The notes beneath the pieces were generated by a model. It saw nothing but the letters and a program-made list of their open reading frames with translations. It did not search any database and was not told the origin of the DNA. From NCBI RefSeq assembly GCF_009866805.1, contig NZ_SIZW01000041.1, forward strand, positions 124,001 to 188,000: DNA of 64,000 bases, read 5' to 3'. The position numbers and the translations under genes are program-made. This document shows, one piece after another, positions 26,984-34,677 of the stretch (its first letter is position 1; each line of letters begins with the position of its first letter). This stretch comes from Schauerella aestuarii (GTDB taxonomy: Bacteria; Pseudomonadota; Gammaproteobacteria; Burkholderiales; Burkholderiaceae_B).

Positions 26984-27937
26984 TCACCGCAGCGACGCTG
27001 CGCGATCGAGTGCGGCTTCGGTTTCCACCACGAGCCGGCGCAGCAGGTCACCCGCCGGCACGATGTCGTCGATCAAGCCGGCGCTCTGTCCGGCCTCGGT
27101 CTTGCCATCGGCCACATCGCCATCGAGCGCCGCCTGTTTGAGCGATCGACTGGCGAAGAGCAGATTCAGATCGTCATCGCCGGCCGCCGACCCCTCGGCG
27201 TGCTGATAAGCCTGCGAAAACGCATTCTTCAGCATGCGGATGGGCGATCGGCCGCGGCCGACCAGCGTGGTGTCGGCCACCCCTGCCGCTTGCACCGCCG
27301 CCTTGTAGGCCGGGTGCACGCCCGCCTCCGGCGTCATCATGAAGCGGGTGCCCAGTTGCGCACCGTCGGCACCCAGGCACAACGCTGCCGCAATCCCGGC
27401 ACCATCGGCGATACCTCCCGCGGCAATGATAGGAATGGACACCCGGCTCGCGATCGCCCGCACCAGCACCAGGGTGCCGATCTCGTCAGGCCCGGGATGG
27501 CCGCCGGCCTCCAGGCCCACAGCGATGACGCCATCCACGCCCGCCTGTTCGGCCTTGGCCGCATGCAGCGGGCTGGCCGCCACCTGCAGCCATGTGGCGC
27601 CGGCATCCTTGAACCGCGCCAGATATTTCTGCGGTCCGCCTTGCGAGGCGATGATCACGGGCACCTGCTCGGCCAGTGCGATCGCCACGTAGTCGGCGGC
27701 GCGCTTGTTGTAGAGCGGGATATTGACCGCAAAGGGCTTCGCGGTGATGGCACGCAGCGCGCGGATGGCCGCTTCGAGCGCTTCCGGATACATCGGACCC
27801 GCAGCGATCACGCCCAGCCCACCGGCTTCGGACACTGCGGCAGGCAATGCCGCGTTCGACGACGCCCAACTCATGCCCGCTTGCACGATGGGATATTGAA
27901 TGCCGAGCAGGGTATTCAGACGGGTATGAAGGGGCAT
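26984..27937 (-). CDS. Nitronate monooxygenase/2-nitropropane dioxygenase-like flavoprotein
   Basis: 317-residue FMN-dependent TIM-barrel protein of the NPD family. Visible features are the start IQYPIVQAGMSWASSNAALP, the GLEAGGHPG loop with the catalytic-type His, and the phosphate-binding GGIADGAGIAAALCLGADG. Such proteins oxidise nitronates, but many act as enoyl reductases or unknown oxidoreductases. I chose the ATG complementary to 27935-27937 (MPLHTRLN); the longer frame upstream runs through the promoter. It is transcribed leftward from its own MarR-type operator, converging on the Bug gene, and is probably an oxidoreductase of the same regulon. Confidence 0.85.
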   Translation of the reverse strand: MPLHTRLNTLLGIQYPIVQAGMSWASSNAALPAAVSEAGGLGVIAAGPMYPEALEAAIRALRAITAKPFAVNIPLYNKRAADYVAIALAEQVPVIIASQGGPQKYLARFKDAGATWLQVAASPLHAAKAEQAGVDGVIAVGLEAGGHPGPDEIGTLVLVRAIASRVSIPIIAAGGIADGAGIAAALCLGADGAQLGTRFMMTPEAGVHPAYKAAVQAAGVADTTLVGRGRSPIRMLKNAFSQAYQHAEGSAAGDDDLNLLFASRSLKQAALDGDVADGKTEAGQSAGLIDDIVPAGDLLRRLVVETEAALDRAASLR

Positions 27938-27970
27938 GGGCGCGAAACCTGACAAGAAAAACGATGCACG

Positions 27971-28004
27971 ATTATCGGCTATATAGTTGATATATACAAC
28001 TATA
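27971..28004 (-). promoter_or_regulatory. Promoter with MarR-type operator 4 (nitronate monooxygenase-like gene)
   Basis: 27984-28002 is TAGTTG-N7-CAACTA (arms extend to TATAGTTG/CAACTATA over 27982-28004). Read on the minus strand, the arm nearest the upstream side contains -35 TTGTAT. After exactly 17 bases comes -10 GATAAT (complement of 27971-27976). The gene start is about 34 bases further. This is the same operator-over-minus-35 layout as at operator 1. Confidence 0.85.
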
Positions 28005-28139
28005 ACGGCAGGTCTCGTCGTGACGAAGGCGGGGCGAGGCGTTCGGTTTTTCGGCGTCGGCCCTTGTTCCGGCGATGAATTGATATAACATTGCGATTCT
28101 CGCGCCGATCGCTCTTCGACGCGCATACCAGGTTCCCCA

Positions 28140-28514
28140 GTGGCCCGCTCACTGATTCATCGCATGTCGCTGCCCCGGTTTTCGCCTCTGCGCGCAAGCC
28201 GGCGTTTGCACGCCGTCATGTTGGTCTGGGCGATGTTGACGCTGCTGTGTGCACCGGTCGCCGCCACGCTGCATGCGTTTACGCATCTTCATTCGGTCAC
28301 GACGGTGTTGTCGGCCGATACCGCGGCGCTCCCACAGCCGGGCGAGCATTGCGATATGTGCGCGCAATGGGAGGCCTTCGGTGATGGCCTGATCGGCAAG
28401 ACGGTGTTCTTTCACCCCGATCTGCACATCGTTTTCGACTTCCGATCGCCGGCTGTGGCGGTCGATACCGCCACCACGCGCTGGTACATGCAGCGCGCAC
28501 CCCCGCTCGCCTGA
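28140..28514 (+). CDS. DUF2946-like small secreted protein beside ZnuD-like receptor
   Basis: 124 residues from GTG 28140; an internal ATG at 28164 is an alternative. A signal or anchor helix (HAVMLVWAMLTLLCAPVAAT) is followed by a His pair (HAFTHLHS) and the two-Cys motif GEHCDMCAQW, comparable to HCPFC in the DUF2946 gene at 5.3 kb. It lies 112 bases before a TonB receptor on the same strand. Upstream, TATAACATT near 28083-28091 resembles one half of a Zur box, but the other half is poor. Metal binding in the periplasm is inferred. Confidence 0.65.
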   Translation: MARSLIHRMSLPRFSPLRASRRLHAVMLVWAMLTLLCAPVAATLHAFTHLHSVTTVLSADTAALPQPGEHCDMCAQWEAFGDGLIGKTVFFHPDLHIVFDFRSPAVAVDTATTRWYMQRAPPLA

Positions 28515-28626
28515 GCGCATCGTCTTCCCACTCTCCGATCCGACTTGGCCGTACAACGCGCCGATTCCTGTTGCGCGTTTTGCGATGCGGGCAGGGCGGC
28601 GTGCGGCCGCACTCAGGCTGATTCAC

Positions 28627-30750
28627 ATGTTTATCGATCATGGCACCTCGGTGCCCTGCGTTCAACGCCGACGCTTGCGCGTGGCGCTACTGACGCCCCT
28701 GGCCCTTTCCGTCACGCTCGGCTGCGCGGCGCATGCACAGGCCAGCGACGTTGCCGCCTCGTCCGCCGACGTGTCGGCGTCTTCCAATGCTGCCGCCCTG
28801 GCACCGATCATCGTGACCGGTAATCCCCTCGGCAGCGATGCGCTGTCGTCGCCGACGGCGGCGATCGATGGCCGCGATCTCGACTTGCGCCGGGCCGCCA
28901 CGCTTGGCGAAACGCTCAATGGGGTGCCGGGGGTTTGGACCAGTACGTACGGACCGATGGTGGGCCGGCCCATCATCCGCGGCCTGGATGGCGACCGCAT
29001 TCGTCTGCTGCAGAATGGGGTGGGCACGTTGGACGCATCGTCCCTTTCCTACGATCACGCGGTGCCTCAGGATCCGTTGTCCACCAATCGGATCGAAGTG
29101 CTGCGCGGTCCTGCCGCATTGCTTTACGGCGGCAACGCGATCGGTGGCGTCATCAACACCATCGATAATCGCATTCCCACCGAGCCGATCGACGGCATGC
29201 ATGGCGAGGCCACTGCCAACTACGGCAGCGGCAACAACGATCGCGATGGCGCCGTCCAACTCGAAGGTGGCGACGGCAAGTTTGCGATTCACGCAGACGT
29301 GTTCGGTCGCACCACCGACGACCTGCGCATCCCGGGCGACGCCCGATCCGCTCGCCTGCGCGCCCTGGATCCGCAAGACGACGAGGCGCGCCGTCGCCTG
29401 CCCAACAGCGATGGTCGCGACAGCGGCGGTGCCCTGGGCATGTCATTGACGGGTGAGCATGGCTACGGTGGCCTGTCATACAGCGGCTATGACTCGAACT
29501 ATGGCTCTGTGGCGGAAGACAGCGTGCGCATCAAGATGCGGTCGCAGCGCTTCGGCGCGGCAGGCGAATTGCGCGATCTCGACGGCTTTTTCAAAAGCGT
29601 CAAGGCCAGCTTTGCTTACACCGACTATCAGCACAAGGAGGTCGACGACGGCGAGACGGGGACCGTGTTCAAGAATCGCGGCTACGAGGCGCGCATCGAA
29701 GCAAGGCACCGCGACTTTGGGCCGGTGCAGGGTGTGGTCGGTGTGCAGTTCGGACAGACGCAGTTCTCGGCGTTGGGCTCAGAAGCCTTGGTGCCCACCA
29801 CCGATACCAACACTGGCGCAGTCTTCCTGCTTGAAGAATGGACGGTCAACGATCGCCTCACATTGAGCGCCGGTGGCCGTATGGACTTCACGCGGTTGTC
29901 GCCCTCGGCCGGCGGCAACGACCGCTTCGCGGATGCGCAGAAGCGCAACTTCAATGCGGGCAGTCTATCGCTGGGCGCGGTGTACAAACTCGATCCGATA
30001 TGGTCGCTGGCGGGCAATACCGCGTATACGGAACGGGCACCGACCTTCTATGAGGTGTATGCGAACGGGCCGCACGAGGCGACTGGACAGTACCTGTTGG
30101 GCGATCAGAATCTGAGCAAGGAAAGGGCCTTCTCGACCGATCTCGCGCTGCGTTTCAAGGACGGGCCGCATCACGGCAGCGTGGGCGTGTTCTACAGCCA
30201 CTTCAACAACTATCTGGCTGAACTCAATACGGGTCGGTATCGCAACGACGACGGCGACGTGGTGGGTGCCGGCACCGACGACGCGCTTCCTGAAGCCATG
30301 TATCGTGGCGTTCCCGCCGACTTCTACGGCTTCGAGGCCGAGAGCAGCTTCCGGGTGCTGCAGCGTGATGGACACGCGTTGGATCTGTTGCTCTCGGGCG
30401 ATTACACCCGCGCGCGCAACCGCGACTCAGGCCAGCCGTTGCCGCGCATCCCGCCGCTGCGATTGCGGGCCGGGTTGGACTATGCCTATGGCCCGTTCGA
30501 TGCCGGCGTGAGCGTCACACGCGCTTTCTCCCAGCATCGCCGTCCCGACGAGGATCTGCCTACCGACAGCTACACCAGCCTGGACGCGACCAGTGGCTAC
30601 CGGTTCAAAGCGAGTGGTGTGCAGTGGCGCGCGTACGTGAAGGGGATCAACCTGACCAACGAAACGATCCGGTACGCGACCTCGGTACTGCGCGATATCG
30701 CGCCGCAATCGGGCCGCGCCGTACTGGTGGGGATACGCGGCAGCTTCTGA
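28627..30750 (+). CDS. znuD: TonB-dependent receptor, ZnuD-like
   Basis: About 707 residues from ATG 28627 (the frame is open a little upstream). A signal peptide ends near AAHAQA. The plug carries ETLNGVPGVWTSTYGPMVG, RPIIRGLDGDRIRLLQNG and SSLSYDHAVPQDPLSTNRIE, a pattern characteristic of the ZnuD family of zinc (and haem) receptors. EVLRGPAALLYGGNAIGGV and a beta-barrel ending in GIRGSF follow. A pronounced His-rich extracellular loop, as in Neisseria ZnuD, is not apparent. The preceding DUF2946-like gene fits zinc or other metal uptake. Family confident; ligand inferred. Confidence 0.8.
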   Translation: MFIDHGTSVPCVQRRRLRVALLTPLALSVTLGCAAHAQASDVAASSADVSASSNAAALAPIIVTGNPLGSDALSSPTAAIDGRDLDLRRAATLGETLNGVPGVWTSTYGPMVGRPIIRGLDGDRIRLLQNGVGTLDASSLSYDHAVPQDPLSTNRIEVLRGPAALLYGGNAIGGVINTIDNRIPTEPIDGMHGEATANYGSGNNDRDGAVQLEGGDGKFAIHADVFGRTTDDLRIPGDARSARLRALDPQDDEARRRLPNSDGRDSGGALGMSLTGEHGYGGLSYSGYDSNYGSVAEDSVRIKMRSQRFGAAGELRDLDGFFKSVKASFAYTDYQHKEVDDGETGTVFKNRGYEARIEARHRDFGPVQGVVGVQFGQTQFSALGSEALVPTTDTNTGAVFLLEEWTVNDRLTLSAGGRMDFTRLSPSAGGNDRFADAQKRNFNAGSLSLGAVYKLDPIWSLAGNTAYTERAPTFYEVYANGPHEATGQYLLGDQNLSKERAFSTDLALRFKDGPHHGSVGVFYSHFNNYLAELNTGRYRNDDGDVVGAGTDDALPEAMYRGVPADFYGFEAESSFRVLQRDGHALDLLLSGDYTRARNRDSGQPLPRIPPLRLRAGLDYAYGPFDAGVSVTRAFSQHRRPDEDLPTDSYTSLDATSGYRFKASGVQWRAYVKGINLTNETIRYATSVLRDIAPQSGRAVLVGIRGSF

Positions 30751-30767
30751 GCCGAGGGCCGCCGGGA

Positions 30768-30907
30768 TCAGTTCTCGGCGGTGATCTTGCCGTCGGTCAC
30801 GATCTGATCGGTCGCGCGGGGTACGTCTCCGCTGCGTGTGCTGCGGTCATGCAGCAATAGGGGACCAGCAGGATGCCAAGGCGCTGCGCCCAACGGGGGG
30901 TGTTCAT
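30768..30907 (-). pseudogene. Internal-deletion remnant of a Bug/TctC gene
   Basis: Read on the minus strand from the ATG complementary to 30905-30907, preceded by AGGAGAGA, the sequence encodes a signal peptide and the first mature residues of a Bug protein (ending AAHAAETYPARPIR), then a stop. In another frame the last 11 codons read IVTDGKITAEN and TGA, a typical Bug C-terminus (compare DTGNITAN at 8.8 kb). Some 800-900 bases expected between them are missing. The junction lies at GATCAGATC, two copies of GATC one base apart, consistent with a microhomology deletion. The ribosome-binding site and start are intact, so a 36-residue peptide could still be made. Confidence 0.8.
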
Positions 30908-30948
30908 GTCTCTCTCCTAGGCGGCCGTCGATGCAGCCGGGTTTTTAC

Positions 30949-30984
30949 TTAATTGCATTTTAGGACGGCAAGATGCAAAATTAA
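30949..30984. promoter_or_regulatory. Imperfect inverted repeat before aconitase gene
   Basis: TTAATTGCAT (30949-30958) and ATGCAAAATTAA (30973-30984) form an interrupted inverted repeat, with arms TTAATT/AATTAA and TGCAT/ATGCA offset by two bases, in a notably AT-rich stretch just before the aconitase ATG. It is a candidate operator for the GntR regulator downstream; the fit is only moderate. Confidence 0.4.
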
Positions 30985-30989
30985 AACCT

Positions 30990-33641
30990 ATGGAAAACAC
31001 CAATCCTCGCCCGGTTTACGGAAGTCTTGCGATCGACGGCACGCAAGCGGCCTTCATCGATATGCCCGCCATGTTTGGCGATGCCTACCGTCGCCTCCCC
31101 ATCGTGCTGCGATTGCTGCTCGAAAACGTGCTGCGCAACATGCAGGGGGAAGAGCGGGATGCCGCGGTGGCGGCGTTGTTCGCCTGGACGACAACGGGCA
31201 GCAGCCAGGCCGAGATTGCCTTTCAACCCGGCCGGGTGCTGATGCACGACACCACCAGCACACCGGCCCTGGTGGACATTGCCGCCATGCGGGATGCACT
31301 GCGCGAAGCGGGCGCCGATCCTCACCTCCTCAATCCCGGGTTGCCGGTGGATGTGTCGGTCGATCACTCGTTGGCGGTAGAGGCCTTTGCCCGCCCCGAT
31401 GCGGCGTACATCAACCTCGGCTTTGAAATGCGGCGCAACGCCGAGCGCTATCGTTTCCTGCGTTGGGCGTCCTCGGCACTGAGCAATGTGCGCATCAACC
31501 CGCCCGGCACCGGCATCATGCACACCCTCAACATGGAGCAGTTGGCCACGGTGGTGAAGCACGATCCGCAAGCAAATGGCCCTACGGTGTACCCCGACAT
31601 GATGTTGGGTACGGACAGCCACACGCCGATGATCAACGGACTGGGTGTATTGGGATGGGGCGTGGGAGGCCTGGAAGCGCAGACGGTGATGTTCGGCATG
31701 CCCACCATGCTGCGCATTCCGGACGTGTGCGGGGTGCGGCTCGCAGGCGCGCTGCGGCCGGGCGTGACGGCGACCGACCTGGCGCTGACGATCACGCAGC
31801 GGTTGCGCGCGTTGGATGTGGCGGGTGATTTCGTCGAGTTTTTCGGGCCGGGCGTGGCCACGCTTTCAGCGGGCACGCGGTGCGTGGTGGCCAATATGGC
31901 GCCGGAGTATGGCGCAACGACCGGCTACTTTCCGATCGACAACGCAACGCTCACCTACTTGCGCGAGACGGGGCGATCGGCCGCTCATATCGCCTTGGTC
32001 GATGCTTATGCGCGTCGTGTTGGCATTGCACTCGACCCCGATGCAACACCGGTTTACTCGCGCACCCTCGATATCGATCTTGGCGCGATCGACATGCATG
32101 TGGCGGGGCCAAAGCGGCCCCAGGATTTGCTGCCGTTCGGCGCCACGCGCGCGACGCTGCGGGCGTTGAATGTCACGCCGCGCGGGGCGAGCAATGCGAT
32201 GTTGCCGCGGCACGCGATTGCCATTGCCGCCATTACCAGTTGCACCAATACCTCCGATCCGCGCCTGCTGGTGATGGCGGGCCTGGTCGCGCGGCGTGCG
32301 CGTGAGCTGGGCATGACCGTGCCCGCGTGGGTGAAAACGTCTTTGGCGCCAGGGTCACCGGCGGCCGCGCGCTATCTTGAGCGCGCGGGGCTGCTCGACG
32401 ATCTGTCGGCGGTAGGGTTCGACATCGTGGGGTATGGCTGCACCACCTGCATCGGCAATTCCGGCGGCTTGCCTGCGGTCATTCAAGCGGCGATGGCGGC
32501 CGGTACCGTGCATCCCGTTGCGGTGCTCTCGGGCAATCGCAATTTCACCGGGCGCATTCATCCCGATCTGGATCTCGGTTTTCTGATGTCGCCGCCGCTG
32601 GTGGTGGCGTTTGCGTTGGCGGGCGATGCCGAGCGCGACTTGAGTGAGGAGCCGGTCGGACTCAGCGCGACGGGTGATGCGGTGTATGTGCGCGACCTGT
32701 GGCCCACCGATGAGGCGATCGACCACGCGCTCGCCGCGAGCGCCGAACCCGCCGACTACCGCGAAGCCTTTCGCATTGCGAGCGAGAGCCCGGCGTGGCG
32801 GCAACTCGACGCGCCGAACACCCCCTGTTTTCCGTGGGACGACACATCGACCGCGCTGCGCCGGCCGCCGTTTGCATCGCGCGATGAGGGCAGCCAGTTG
32901 GGCATCTACACTGCCTACCCCTTGCTGATCGTGGGCGACGATATTACGACCGACCATATCTCGCCTGCGAGCGCGATCCCGTCGGACAGCCTCGTCGCCG
33001 ATTTCCTCGTGGCGCGCGGTGACGATCGCCACGATCTCAATGTGTTCGCTTCCCGCCGCGGCAACTGGGAAGTGATGATGCGCGCGGCCTTTCACAGCAA
33101 GAGTCTGAAGAACCTGCTGTGCCCGGCCGCGCCGGTCGCGCACACCCTGCATGTGCCCAGCGGCGAGATCCAGCCGATCTGGGAGGTGGCCGACCGCTAC
33201 CGCCGCGAGGGCAATGCGGTCGTGCTGGTGGCTGGCGCCCGGTATGGCACAGGTTCGTCGCGCGACTGGGCCGCGAAAGGGCAGCGGCTGCTGGGCATCC
33301 GCGCGGTGCTGGCCACGAGCTTCGAACGCATTCATCGGTCGAATCTGATCGGCATGGGTATCCTGCCGCTGCAGTTTGCCGAAGGGGTGGGCCCGGAGAC
33401 GCTACGCCTGGCGCCGGGCGATCGCATCGAGGTTCAGGCCGAGGCGGCACACATCGCGCCGCGCGCCGCGGTGGCGGCGTTCGTTCATCGCCGCAACGGC
33501 ACCCGCACGCCCGTAAGCGTCACGGCAGCCGTCGAGACGCAACTCGAAGTGGCCTTGCTGCGCGCAGGTGGTGTGATTCCAGCTATTCTTGAGCGCACGC
33601 TTGCGGCGCAGCATCCGGCCGCGCCCGAGGTTAGCCGATAG
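30990..33641 (+). CDS. acnA: Aconitate hydratase, AcnA type
   Basis: 883-residue 4Fe-4S hydratase interconverting citrate and isocitrate via cis-aconitate. Cluster ligands are Cys418 (AITSCTNTSDP) and Cys484/Cys487 (YGCTTCIGNSG). The substrate loop ARYGTGSSRDWAAKG lies in the swivelling C-terminal domain. Length and motif order are those of AcnA/IRP1-type enzymes; AcnD (2-methylcitrate dehydratase) is a possible alternative, but no prp genes are nearby. A GntR regulator follows after 23 bases, and a dead Bug (tricarboxylate-binding-type) gene lies divergently upstream. This suggests an inducible tricarboxylate-use locus rather than the housekeeping aconitase. Confidence 0.9.
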   Translation: MENTNPRPVYGSLAIDGTQAAFIDMPAMFGDAYRRLPIVLRLLLENVLRNMQGEERDAAVAALFAWTTTGSSQAEIAFQPGRVLMHDTTSTPALVDIAAMRDALREAGADPHLLNPGLPVDVSVDHSLAVEAFARPDAAYINLGFEMRRNAERYRFLRWASSALSNVRINPPGTGIMHTLNMEQLATVVKHDPQANGPTVYPDMMLGTDSHTPMINGLGVLGWGVGGLEAQTVMFGMPTMLRIPDVCGVRLAGALRPGVTATDLALTITQRLRALDVAGDFVEFFGPGVATLSAGTRCVVANMAPEYGATTGYFPIDNATLTYLRETGRSAAHIALVDAYARRVGIALDPDATPVYSRTLDIDLGAIDMHVAGPKRPQDLLPFGATRATLRALNVTPRGASNAMLPRHAIAIAAITSCTNTSDPRLLVMAGLVARRARELGMTVPAWVKTSLAPGSPAAARYLERAGLLDDLSAVGFDIVGYGCTTCIGNSGGLPAVIQAAMAAGTVHPVAVLSGNRNFTGRIHPDLDLGFLMSPPLVVAFALAGDAERDLSEEPVGLSATGDAVYVRDLWPTDEAIDHALAASAEPADYREAFRIASESPAWRQLDAPNTPCFPWDDTSTALRRPPFASRDEGSQLGIYTAYPLLIVGDDITTDHISPASAIPSDSLVADFLVARGDDRHDLNVFASRRGNWEVMMRAAFHSKSLKNLLCPAAPVAHTLHVPSGEIQPIWEVADRYRREGNAVVLVAGARYGTGSSRDWAAKGQRLLGIRAVLATSFERIHRSNLIGMGILPLQFAEGVGPETLRLAPGDRIEVQAEAAHIAPRAAVAAFVHRRNGTRTPVSVTAAVETQLEVALLRAGGVIPAILERTLAAQHPAAPEVSR

Positions 33642-33664
33642 TCCGCGGTAGCGGACGGGATGTC

Positions 33665-34561
33665 ATGAGCGCTCAACACACCATTCTTTCCCAGATCATC
33701 GCGATCATCGAGCAGGATCAGTTGCCGATCGGCGCGCATCTCGCCGCGCAGAAGATCGCCGATCGCTTGCGGGTTTCACGCTCGCCGGTGAACGACGCGT
33801 TGGTGGTCTTGAGCGAGAGCGGCATCGTCGCACGCCAGCCCAATCGCGGCTACTTCCTGGCGCAGGATCCGTCGTCCATCGACCCAAGCTTGCAGAAGCG
33901 CGCCGGGTGGACCGAGGTCGACGTGGTCACCGACACCTATTTCAAGATCGCCGATGCGCTCTTGCGTGGCGAGCTGCCTTTGGAATGCAGCGAGGCACTG
34001 TTGCGCGCCCGTTATGGTTTGACGAACGAACAGGTCAAGGCATTGCTCACACGTATTTCGACCGAAGGCTGGGTAAGCAGAAAGCCGGGATACGGTTGGG
34101 CGTTCTCATCGATGATGACCACACCCGACAGTCTGCTGCAATCCTATCGGTTGCGCCTCGCGCTGGAACCTGCGGCGCTGCTCGAACCCGGCTATCGCTT
34201 GCTTCCCGGTGTGCTCGAACGCTGCCGTGCCGCAGAACAGCACTTGCTCGACGGCGGCATCGATACCGATACGGCCGATCAACTCCACGATCGCGGTGTG
34301 CGCTTTCACGAGTCGTTGGTCGAGGCTTCGGGCAACCCGTTTTTTATCGACACCATCAAACGTGTGAATCGCGTGCGAAGGTTGCTGTCGTATCGCTCGA
34401 TGCGCGATCGCGCGCGCTACAAGCAGCATTGCGCGCAGCATCTCGAGGTGTTGCGATTGCTGGAACAGGAGCGTAATGAAGAGGCGTCCGAAGCGTTGGC
34501 CGAGCATCTGCGCAGCACGTTGAAAAACTTGACGCAAATCAGCGGCATGTTGCGCTCGTAA
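33665..34561 (+). CDS. GntR-family regulator with two apparent winged-helix domains
   Basis: 298 residues. Residues 1-70 form a GntR-type wHTH (HTILSQIIAIIEQDQLPIGA, then KIADRLRVSRSPVNDALVVL and the wing GIVARQPNRGYFL). A second similar unit covers about residues 90-160 (YFKIADALLRGELPLECSEA, LLRARYGLTNEQVKALLTRI, GWVSRKPGYGWAF). The rest is an FCD-like all-helical effector domain (LRLALEPAALLEPGY). Standard GntR/FCD proteins have one DNA-binding domain and about 220-240 residues, so the extra length matches a duplicated wHTH. It follows acnA closely and probably regulates it. Confidence 0.85.
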   Translation: MSAQHTILSQIIAIIEQDQLPIGAHLAAQKIADRLRVSRSPVNDALVVLSESGIVARQPNRGYFLAQDPSSIDPSLQKRAGWTEVDVVTDTYFKIADALLRGELPLECSEALLRARYGLTNEQVKALLTRISTEGWVSRKPGYGWAFSSMMTTPDSLLQSYRLRLALEPAALLEPGYRLLPGVLERCRAAEQHLLDGGIDTDTADQLHDRGVRFHESLVEASGNPFFIDTIKRVNRVRRLLSYRSMRDRARYKQHCAQHLEVLRLLEQERNEEASEALAEHLRSTLKNLTQISGMLRS

Positions 34562-34677
34562 AGCACACGCGATGCGAAGCGGCGGCCTGTTCGTAAAGCA
34601 CATCAGGCGTTTTATTTGGCCTTTGTTTTTGACCGATGACTGTGTTGCGGCCTTGGCCGCCTTTGACTGGAGCACCG

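Noticed and set aside
28069-28092. Full Zur box before the ZnuD-like locus
   Set aside because: Only one half (TATAACATT) fits; the opposite half is poor, so I mention it only as a weak hint in the gene entry.
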